A DNA stretch of 5,258 nucleotides from Bacteroidales bacterium (GTDB lineage Bacteria; Bacteroidota; Bacteroidia; Bacteroidales; UBA3824), in NCBI GenBank assembly GCA_017530465.1, contig JAFXMJ010000068.1, positions 1-5,258 of the forward strand, written 5' to 3'. This document shows positions 1 through 4,891 of this stretch, one piece after another. The position numbers and the translations under genes were made by a program. Below the pieces are notes generated by a model, which saw nothing but the letters and a program-made list of their open reading frames with translations, was not told where the DNA came from and ran no database searches. Within the stretch, counting starts at the first letter, position 1. Every line of letters begins with the position of its first letter.

Positions 1-56
1 AAGGCCTCATCCGCCGCATTGGCTCTGCGCGTGGCGGATATTGGGAGATTTGTTAA
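1..56 (+). CDS. C-terminal tail of a probable winged-helix protein (AlbA_2/RecG-like or Fic family), partial
   Basis: Only the last 17 codons and the stop are in the window; the gene enters from the left in the frame whose codons start at position 3. The readable tail is GLIRRIGSARGGYWEIC followed by TAA at 54-56. The pattern of a hydrophobic turn, then (R/K)(I/V)GS, three or four residues, and G-Y-W at the very end is typical of the C-terminal winged helix in Bacteroidales AlbA_2-domain ATP-binding (RecG-like) proteins and some Fic proteins. That assignment comes from motif memory, not a search. The gene is convergent with the lipoprotein gene ending at 138, and the hairpin at 61-103 lies between them. 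The fragment is too short to tell the two families apart, and a chance open frame cannot be excluded. Confidence 0.5.
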   Translation, partial: GLIRRIGSARGGYWEIC

Positions 57-60
57 ATGC

Positions 61-103
61 AAAAAAAGACCGCCAAAAAATCGCTGAGGATTTATCGGCG
101 GTC
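61..103 (-). terminator. Rho-independent terminator of the lipoprotein unit
   Basis: Perfect 7-bp inverted repeat GACCGCC (68-74) and GGCGGTC (97-103). The arm can extend inward through AAATC/GATTT around a small GCTGAG loop. On the minus strand the stem is followed directly by seven T residues (67-61), the classic layout, and it begins about 35 nt after the lipoprotein stop codon. On the plus strand the stem is followed by A residues, not T, so it is a poorer terminator for the convergent gene ending at 56. If the lipoprotein is a DGR target, the hairpin just downstream could also serve as the structured element that often follows the IMH site; this is inference. Confidence 0.8.
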
Positions 104-137
104 AAAAAAAATTGTTTCGCTCTCGGCAACAAGATGA

Positions 138-320
138 TTACTTGCGCCGAACCGCGCGAACCGACTGACCGAAGTAGCGGCTGACGTTGCCCTGTGCGCC
201 GACGTAGCCGTCGCGGAAGTACAAATCGTACGCGATGTCCGGGTAGCCCGAGTAGAGCGACGACGACCAGTAGTAGCCGCCGGAGCCCGCGTCGTAGAGG
301 CCGGACTCGTCGCGACAACC
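138..320 (-). other. Candidate DGR variable region (3' end of the FISUMP lipoprotein)
   Basis: By my count, codons 432-479 contain 35 NNC codons out of 48, against about 8 of 41 in the adjacent stretch 378-418. Framework residues are written with codons carrying few or no adenines (TCG TCG TCG, TGG, GCG, CCG, TTG, CAG). The positions between them are TAC, GAC, GGC, CGC, ATC, TTC, AGC or AAC, all derivable from AAC by substitution at A only. The gene then ends in a GC-rich block encoding SVRAVRR, and a hairpin lies 35 nt downstream. This is the layout known for variable regions of diversity-generating retroelements, whose targets in Bacteroidota include FISUMP/lectin-fold domains. No template repeat or reverse transcriptase is visible in the window. 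C-ending codons are also common in the 5' half of the gene, which weakens the contrast. Confidence 0.45.
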
Positions 321-1607
321 GGCGGCCGGAAGGAAGATATGGGTGTCGTCCGCTGTTGAATATCCATCGGCTGCTGTACCCGAAGAAGCAACAACTACTC
401 CAGCATCACTACCTTGGTTCTTATAAACAATATAGCCCGACTTGCCGCTGTAATCGGCTGTCCAAACCCAATAGCAACTGCTTTTTAGTGTTGCAAACTC
501 TTCAGTTGTAGGCATAGACCAATTGGTATTTTGTGTGTATGCCACATCATCGTCTGATTCGAGGACGGTGAGGTCGTCGGAGAAACCATCTTTACCGTAT
601 TCAGAGTCGTTGCAGTACTTGGTAAGCTGGCTGTAAGCGTTGCCGTACTTGTAGGTTGACCAATTGTATTGTGTTTCTTTTGTTGTGGTCTCGCCCCAGG
701 CGTAGTAATTGCCGTAGTCATAGACGTTGGTTGCGCCGATGTTCTTGTCCGCCCAGAGGATGCCGCCTTCTATGCCGAGGTCAACGAAGCCGCTGCGGTC
801 GATAGTGTAGATGTGTCCGGCAACTACTTCAGAGGCGTCCTTGCTGAGGAAGTTGGTGCTGACGGCGGTGTTGGCTGCAAGGGCAATCCAAATTTGACCG
901 TCGCTGTTCATCGGGTAGTTGTTTGGCGCATCGCCGATGGTGACGTCAATGTTGTGCTGCAAGGGCGACATCTGTATCGCGAGATAGACGTTCTGGTCGT
1001 AGAGCGTAACGGACGGAGACTTGGAGGTGAACTCGCCGTCCTTGGTCTTGTAGGTGTGGGCGCAGGATTCCATCAATTTTGCCAACGACTCGTTGCTTGA
1101 TGTCGGAAGTGCTGTACTCGATACGGTGAACTCGCCGACAAGCGCGATGCCTGTCTCGCCGTTGAAGGCGTCCTTCTTGTCTGCATCGACGGTGATGTCG
1201 CCCTCGAAGTAGAATTTGCCATCGTCATCTTTTTTCAGGGAGAGGGTGCTTTCGGTGATGCCGCTATTTGTCTCAGCACCGTTGACGGTAAGGGTGATGG
1301 GATGGGTGCCTGTTGCAAGGTCGTCGTCGTCGAAGGTGCGCGTCACCTTGTTCCAGATGTCGTTGTCGTCGCCGTCCTTTTGGAGGGCGTAGCCAATCTT
1401 GGAGAGGCTCTCGCCGCCGCCAACTTTCACAGTGAACGGGATTTTCACGGTGGTTTCGGCGGGCTGTTCGGCAGGTTGTTCGATGGTTTCGGCGGGCTGC
1501 GGGTTGTCTATGATGCTGACGTTGTTGTCGTCGCTGTCCTTGCTGCATGATGTGGCGAGCAAGAGGGCTGCCGCAATGGGCAGGATTGTCAGAAATGTTC
1601 TTTTCAT
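138..1607 (-). CDS. Surface-exposed lipoprotein with C-terminal FISUMP domain
   Basis: 489 aa. The start is the ATG at 1607-1605, because a strong AAGGAGGA sits 7 nt upstream and a signal peptide begins immediately; the open frame extends 41 codons further upstream but overlaps another gene. Residues 1-20 form a lipoprotein signal (MKRT, hydrophobic run, LLLATS) with lipidated Cys21. The following SKDSDD matches the Bacteroidota lipoprotein export signal, so display on the outer surface is likely. Residues 36-53 are a Pro/Glu linker with three QPAE units. About 55-270 is a beta-rich region not recognised, loosely fimbrillin-like. About 274-487 is a FISUMP domain (TIGR02145 type): FVDLG, DYGNYYAWGET, NWSMPTTEEF, LPAAG, GYYWSSS, GQSVRAV near the end. 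This fold is related to C-type lectin/formylglycine-generating-enzyme domains. The ligand is unknown. It is the second gene of a pair with the 54-aa protein, 19 nt upstream. The last ~60 codons are compositionally unusual (see the separate entry). Confidence 0.9.
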   Translation of the reverse strand: MKRTFLTILPIAAALLLATSCSKDSDDNNVSIIDNPQPAETIEQPAEQPAETTVKIPFTVKVGGGESLSKIGYALQKDGDDNDIWNKVTRTFDDDDLATGTHPITLTVNGAETNSGITESTLSLKKDDDGKFYFEGDITVDADKKDAFNGETGIALVGEFTVSSTALPTSSNESLAKLMESCAHTYKTKDGEFTSKSPSVTLYDQNVYLAIQMSPLQHNIDVTIGDAPNNYPMNSDGQIWIALAANTAVSTNFLSKDASEVVAGHIYTIDRSGFVDLGIEGGILWADKNIGATNVYDYGNYYAWGETTTKETQYNWSTYKYGNAYSQLTKYCNDSEYGKDGFSDDLTVLESDDDVAYTQNTNWSMPTTEEFATLKSSCYWVWTADYSGKSGYIVYKNQGSDAGVVVASSGTAADGYSTADDTHIFLPAAGCRDESGLYDAGSGGYYWSSSLYSGYPDIAYDLYFRDGYVGAQGNVSRYFGQSVRAVRRK

Positions 1608-1614
1608 TGTTAAG

Positions 1615-1622
1615 TCCTCCTT
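1615..1622 (-). promoter_or_regulatory. Strong Shine-Dalgarno of the lipoprotein gene
   Basis: AAGGAGGA on the minus strand, 7 nt before the ATG at 1607. It fixes the lipoprotein start. It is notable because Bacteroidota genes usually rely on A-rich leaders without SD; the other starts in this window (1791, 2926, 4868) have no such motif. It lies in the 19-nt gap after the stop of the 54-aa gene, so the two are probably cotranscribed. Confidence 0.8.
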
Positions 1623-1626
1623 CTTT

Positions 1627-1791
1627 TTACCAATCGTTACCTTCATCTTCGCCAAATCCTGCACCGAACCGGCTCGGCACTGCACTCTGCGCCAGCAACT
1701 GCGGCTGTGAGTCGAGATTGACAACCTCAATCTCCGGCTTCTCGTAGGGCTTTTTTGCAGTGCCCAGAACTGCGTTCTTGTTTTCTGTCAT
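1627..1791 (-). CDS. Small Bacteroidales protein, 54 aa, function unknown
   Basis: ATG at 1791-1789, TAA at 1629-1627. It begins MTENKNAVLGTAKK, followed by a core YEKPEIEVVNLDSQPQLLA and an acidic, Gly/Phe-rich tail ending FGEDEGNDW. The core (Tyr-x-x-Pro-x-(I/M)-E-V-V-x-(L/I)-x(5-7)-L-L-A) followed by a Gly/Asp-rich tail is one I recognise from many short hypothetical proteins in Prevotella and relatives; no function is established to my knowledge. There is no transmembrane segment, no signal peptide and no Cys. An A-rich leader with a run of seven A residues precedes the start. It lies 19 nt ahead of the lipoprotein gene on the same strand, which argues for one transcript and a linked role. 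Possible roles include a secreted or processed peptide, a chaperone-like partner, or a translated leader; none can be chosen from sequence. Confidence 0.72.
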   Translation of the reverse strand: MTENKNAVLGTAKKPYEKPEIEVVNLDSQPQLLAQSAVPSRFGAGFGEDEGNDW

Positions 1792-1851
1792 TTTTTTGAA
1801 ATGAATTTATGGTGAAACATAATTTTGAATTGTAATTTGCGGTTGGATGGT

Positions 1852-1879
1852 GTAGGGACGCGGCGCGCCACGTCCCTAC
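1852..1879. repeat. 28-bp near-perfect palindrome (REP-like)
   Basis: GTAGGGACG on the left (1852-1860) pairs with CGTCCCTAC on the right (1871-1879) around a GGCGCGCC core (1862-1869). Only the 1861/1870 pair is mismatched as DNA; it becomes a G-U wobble in minus-strand RNA. With no real loop, it is better explained as a DNA-level palindrome or repeat than as a terminator. GTAGGGACG...CGTCCCTAC palindromes resemble short dispersed intergenic repeats I have seen in bacterial genomes; copy number here cannot be tested. Confidence 0.7.
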
Positions 1880-1903
1880 GGTGTATGTCGCACAAGAAAA
1901 CGC

Positions 1904-1953
1904 AAAAATCCCTTGCGGGGCGGAGTTTATCATGCTCCGTCCCACAAGGGATT
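1904..1953 (-). terminator. Long imperfect hairpin with T tail
   Basis: The outer arm AATCCCTTG (1907-1915) pairs with CAAGGGATT (1945-1953). After one C/A mismatch, GGGGCGGAG (1917-1925) pairs with CTCCGTCCC (1935-1943) with a single G-T wobble. The loop is 9 nt. On the minus strand the stem runs into TTTTT (1908-1904) and then GCGTTTTCTTG, a reasonable intrinsic terminator. It could end the Rpn transcript, about 140 nt after that stop, or act inside the leader of the lipoprotein unit if the promoter at 2052-2083 is used. Its length and nearness to the palindrome at 1852-1879 also fit a repeat element. Confidence 0.6.
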
Positions 1954-2051
1954 ATAATATGATGCGACAGCTTGAATGCCGCCGAGGTTTCAAGGTGTTT
2001 AAAGGATATATTTATGCGTTGCGTTGCCATGTCATGGGCTTAATTACATTA

Positions 2052-2083
2052 CAAATGTAGTGATTATTGGCGAATTGTGCAAT
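2052..2083 (-). promoter_or_regulatory. Bacteroidota-type promoter upstream of the small-protein/lipoprotein unit
   Basis: On the minus strand ATTG (2083-2080), a 20-nt spacer, then TACATTTG (2059-2052), which fits TAnnTTTG exactly. The spacer is identical in length to that of the Rpn promoter. Transcription would begin near 2046, about 255 nt before the 54-aa gene. The -7 box sits inside a small inverted repeat, TACATT-ACA-AATGTA (2045-2059). Confidence 0.5.
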
Positions 2084-2092
2084 TATATTGTG

Positions 2093-2926
2093 TTAAATTT
2101 TTGAGATTTCGTCGGGGGTGATGCCGGTCATTTCGGAAACATCCTCTACGGACATGCCCTTGGCGAGCATCTTGCGGGCGATGGCGAGGGCTTTTTGGTG
2201 TTCGCCTTCCGCTCGACCTTCCGCCCTAACGGTATTCTCCCTGTCGAGATGAAGAGATTCCAAATCCCAAAAACTGTCATAGAGGCGGCGTTCTTCGTCC
2301 GTGAGGTTTTGACAGAGTTCGAGGGCTTGCTTGGTCTCGTCGTTTTCCAATAATTCTTCGGGGATTGGAGCATCGTCGCCAGCGTTTACAGACGTGAGGA
2401 AACTCTGCCACAGCCGAAGCATCTTGGCCTGCGCCTTGTCTTGCGGCTGAAATTTTGGAAGTTCTATGCTGACTACCTCAATGCCAGGTATGGTATGTTC
2501 CGGATATCCTACCTCCGACATCGTGTAGTGGTGGTAGTTGTTGGTGGTTTTGGTCTGATAAACGTCGTTGAGAATGTTGACGGCGAAGATTCTTTTCGTT
2601 TTGTAATACTTGATGCCCTTGCTGTACAGCGTGGCATACAACTTTGCGCAGTTGTACATCACACGGCGCAGGAAGTCTGACGACCAATACATCTGCATCT
2701 CTACAATGAAATAGTCGTCGTCGCCGGTCTTGCACCTGACGTCCACAACGCTGCGCCGCTGTCCGTCGCTTAGTGGAATTATCTCGGACGGCAGGTATTC
2801 CACGTCACATATCTGTTGGTCGCCATCCAATTTTAGAACGGCGTTCAGGAGACTTATGGCTAAGTTTTTGTGTTCGCCAAATATTTTCTTGAACACAACA
2901 TCGGTCTTCGGATCGTAGTATTGCAT
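2093..2926 (-). CDS. Rpn family recombination-promoting nuclease / PD-(D/E)XK transposase-like protein
   Basis: 277 aa. The start is the ATG at 2926-2924 (MQYYDPKTDVVFKKIFG), the usual beginning of the family; it lies about 28 nt below a predicted transcription start, and an earlier in-frame ATG at 3076 would overlap glmS. Family members are PD-(D/E)XK endonucleases; E. coli RpnA is reported to stimulate RecA-independent recombination. Visible motifs are F-K-K-I-F-G at 12-17, the probable metal-binding Asp62 in VVDVRCKT, and E76-x-Q78 in FIVEMQ, the E-x-Q form of the PD-(D/E)XK core. The RR-x-M-Y block around 88-91 and YYKTKRIFAVNIL at 107-119 are also typical. The C-terminal tail has a short RAEGRAEGE repeat (235-243) and a final helix-turn segment (KGMSVEDVSEMTGITPDEISKI) standard for this family. 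Length is normal and no disruption is seen. It probably has its own promoter. Confidence 0.9.
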   Translation of the reverse strand: MQYYDPKTDVVFKKIFGEHKNLAISLLNAVLKLDGDQQICDVEYLPSEIIPLSDGQRRSVVDVRCKTGDDDYFIVEMQMYWSSDFLRRVMYNCAKLYATLYSKGIKYYKTKRIFAVNILNDVYQTKTTNNYHHYTMSEVGYPEHTIPGIEVVSIELPKFQPQDKAQAKMLRLWQSFLTSVNAGDDAPIPEELLENDETKQALELCQNLTDEERRLYDSFWDLESLHLDRENTVRAEGRAEGEHQKALAIARKMLAKGMSVEDVSEMTGITPDEISKI

Positions 2927-2958
2927 AGTGGATTGTTTTTTGGTGTCATTAACAACAG

Positions 2959-2990
2959 CAAAGATAATGTATGTTTTCAACAATTGCAAT
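2959..2990 (-). promoter_or_regulatory. Bacteroidota-type promoter of the Rpn gene
   Basis: On the minus strand ATTG (2990-2987), a 20-nt spacer, then TATCTTTG (2966-2959), which fits TAnnTTTG exactly. The start codon at 2926 would give a leader of roughly 28 nt. The upstream side is an eight-A run, comparable to an UP-type element. It lies wholly in the 103-nt gap after glmS. Confidence 0.6.
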
Positions 2991-3003
2991 TTTTTTTGCA
3001 ATT
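2982..3003. repeat. 8-bp perfect inverted repeat around a T run
   Basis: AATTGCAA (2982-2989), six T residues, TTGCAATT (2996-3003). It overlaps the -33 element of the Rpn promoter and lies 27 nt after the glmS stop. On the minus strand no T tract follows, so it is a weak terminator candidate for glmS. An operator or simply an AT-rich promoter region are equally possible. Confidence 0.4.
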
Positions 3004-3029
3004 CCAGCGAGGAAATACTTACCGCACCC

Positions 3030-4868
3030 CTACTCCACCGTAACGGACTTGGCCAAATTTCTCGGCTGGTCAACATTGCAGCCGCGCAATACGGCGATAT
3101 AATAACTCAACAACTGCAACGGCACCACGGCAACCAAAGCACCTACGGCGGTGTTGCATTTGGGAACTTCGAGCACATAATCCGCCATAGCCGCTACCGT
3201 GGTGTCGCCCTCGTTGACAATGGCGATTACAACGCCACGACGAGCCTTCACGACCTGAATGTTGGAGACTATCTTTTCGTAACTCTTGTCCTTGCAGGCG
3301 ATGAAGATGACGGGCATCTTTTCGTCCACGAGTGCAATGGGACCGTGCTTCATTTCGGCGGCGGGATAACCCTCTGCGTGAATGTAACTTATCTCTTTCA
3401 GTTTAAGTGCTCCTTCAAGTGCCACGGGATAATAACATCCGCGTCCAAGATACAGGAAATTCGATGCCTTATAATACAATTCGGCTACGCGCTTCACCTT
3501 GTCAGCCTTCTTCAAGACCTCCTCTATCATCGACGGCACGGAGTACAATTCTTGGATGAGTTCGCTGTATTGCTCGGCGGAAATATTGTACTTGCTGCGC
3601 CCGATAAACAACGCCATCATCGCCAAAACCGCCACTTGCGCCGTGAAAGCCTTGGTACTTGCAACGCCAATTTCGGGACCAGCGTGAGTATAAACGCCCG
3701 CATCCGTGGCGCGGCTTATGCTACTGCCCACGACATTGCAAACGCCAATGACACACGCGCCGCATTTTTTGGCGAGTTGTATGGCAGCCAATGTGTCAGC
3801 GGTTTCGCCCGACTGACTTATAGCAATTACAACATCCTGAGAATTGATGATTGGATTTCTGTAACGGAACTCCGAGGCGTACTCCACCTCGACGGGTATC
3901 CGCGCATATTCCTCAAAAAGGTATTCGCCCAACAGCCCCGCGTGCCAACTCGTGCCGCAGCCCACAATGATAATCCTCCTTGCATTCATCAAATGAGGCA
4001 TCACGGGCATAATGCCGCCGAGAGTGAGTTGATTGTGATGCTCGCTAATCCTGCCACGGAAAGTGTCCATCACGGAGCGCGGCTGTTCAAAAATTTCCTT
4101 CAACATAAAATGCTCAAAACCACCCTTCTCGACCTCGTCGCTGTCGAAGTCAATCTTCTTGGTCTCGGCATTAACGACTACATTTTTTATGGTTTTGATT
4201 ACAATGCCTTCGCGACTGATTACGGCGATATTCTCATTGTCGAGATACACCACTTGGTCGGTAAAATCCACAAAAGGCGAAGCGTCGGAGGCTATGAAAT
4301 ATTCCTTCTGACCGATGCCAATAACGAGCGGACTACTCGACCGTGCGGCGATTAACTTGTCGGATTCGTCGGTGCAATACACCGCGAGGCCATACGCGCC
4401 GCGCACCTTGGCGAGCGCAAACCTCACAGCGTCCTCCGCCGAAACGTGTCCAAATTCATATATATATTCAATCAAATCCGCCAAGACCTCAGTGTCGGTC
4501 TCAGAATGGAAAGTGTAGCCACGCGCAGTTAGTTTTTTCTTCAAGATGGAATAATTCTCGATGATTCCATTATGAACCACAACAAACTTGCCGTGCATCG
4601 AGACCTGCGGATGCGCATTGATGTCGTTAGGTGCGCCGTGTGTGGCCCAACGTGTATGACCGATGCCGATAGTGCCGGAAGTAGGCTTGTCGCCGATAAA
4701 ATCCACCAAATCAGACACCTTGCCCTTCACCTTGTAAATATAAGGAGTGCCGCCGTCCACAATGGCAACTCCCGCAGAATCATATCCACGGTATTCGAGC
4801 CGACGGAGGCCGTTGATTATAATCGGGTAAGCGTCCCTAAATCCAATATAACCTACAATGCCACACAT
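3030..4868 (-). CDS. glmS: Glutamine--fructose-6-phosphate aminotransferase (isomerizing)
   Basis: 612 aa, full length for the family. This cytosolic enzyme converts fructose-6-phosphate and glutamine to glucosamine-6-phosphate and glutamate, the first committed step to UDP-GlcNAc for peptidoglycan and lipid A. The start MCGIVGYIG is fixed because Cys2 must become the N-terminal nucleophile. The class II glutaminase domain (about 2-230) shows HTRWATHG (71-78), N100-G101 and D125. The isomerase half has two SIS domains: the first (about 290-425) with GCGTS (303-307) and SQSGET (351-356); the second (about 460-600) with E485, K489, E492 and H508 in MKHGP. The C-terminal DQPRNLAKSVTVE carries K607, equivalent to the Schiff-base lysine of E. 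coli (K603). All key residues are present. No glmS ribozyme-like leader is seen; the 23-nt gap to the upstream gene suggests cotranscription with it. The start has an A-rich leader without an SD sequence. Confidence 0.98.
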   Translation of the reverse strand: MCGIVGYIGFRDAYPIIINGLRRLEYRGYDSAGVAIVDGGTPYIYKVKGKVSDLVDFIGDKPTSGTIGIGHTRWATHGAPNDINAHPQVSMHGKFVVVHNGIIENYSILKKKLTARGYTFHSETDTEVLADLIEYIYEFGHVSAEDAVRFALAKVRGAYGLAVYCTDESDKLIAARSSSPLVIGIGQKEYFIASDASPFVDFTDQVVYLDNENIAVISREGIVIKTIKNVVVNAETKKIDFDSDEVEKGGFEHFMLKEIFEQPRSVMDTFRGRISEHHNQLTLGGIMPVMPHLMNARRIIIVGCGTSWHAGLLGEYLFEEYARIPVEVEYASEFRYRNPIINSQDVVIAISQSGETADTLAAIQLAKKCGACVIGVCNVVGSSISRATDAGVYTHAGPEIGVASTKAFTAQVAVLAMMALFIGRSKYNISAEQYSELIQELYSVPSMIEEVLKKADKVKRVAELYYKASNFLYLGRGCYYPVALEGALKLKEISYIHAEGYPAAEMKHGPIALVDEKMPVIFIACKDKSYEKIVSNIQVVKARRGVVIAIVNEGDTTVAAMADYVLEVPKCNTAVGALVAVVPLQLLSYYIAVLRGCNVDQPRNLAKSVTVE

Positions 4869-4891
4869 AGTTGCAATTTTTTTTGAATTAT

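Larger units (their letters stand above)
1792..2092 (-). other. About 300 nt without a convincing gene: promoter plus two hairpins
   Basis: The stretch lies between the Rpn stop and the start of the 54-aa gene. It contains, in minus-strand order, a promoter-like pair (2083-2052), a long hairpin with a T tail (1953-1904), a 28-bp palindrome (1879-1852) and an AT-rich leader. Open frames across it run straight through the palindromes, have no ribosome site and low-quality composition, so no gene is called. The palindromes may be a repeat element dispersed in the genome. Confidence 0.6.

Noticed and set aside
9..39. Inverted repeat ATCCGCC/GGCGGAT near the left edge
   Set aside because: It falls inside the probable plus-strand coding tail, has a 17-nt loop and no T tract.
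1..137. DGR template repeat downstream of the lipoprotein
   Set aside because: I compared this stretch and the other intergenic gaps by eye with the 3' end of the lipoprotein and saw no AAC-rich copy.
7..318. 103-codon Arg/Leu-rich minus-strand open frame at the left edge
   Set aside because: It is out of frame with the FISUMP codons and crosses the terminator; its Arg-rich composition is a shadow of the GC-rich 3' end.
669..1100. 143-codon plus-strand open frame over the lipoprotein gene
   Set aside because: Antisense shadow of the lipoprotein; the Val/Ala-rich product follows from the complementary codons.
1814..1821. TATGTTTC on the minus strand as a promoter for the 54-aa gene
   Set aside because: The last base deviates from TAnnTTTG and no TTG is found about 20 nt upstream, so it is much weaker than the box at 2052-2083.
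1788..2030. 80-codon minus-strand open frame between Rpn and the small gene
   Set aside because: It runs through both palindromes, has no ribosome site and overlaps the start of the 54-aa gene. It looks like a spurious frame within a repeat.
2928..4355. 475-codon open frame on the plus strand
   Set aside because: It lies antisense to glmS, whose catalytic motifs and full length are certain. The product has no recognisable domain, and its start sits in the Rpn promoter gap.
4869..4891. glmS ribozyme or riboswitch upstream of glmS
   Set aside because: Only 23 A/T-rich nt separate glmS from the upstream gene, too short for the ribozyme, which is a Gram-positive feature.
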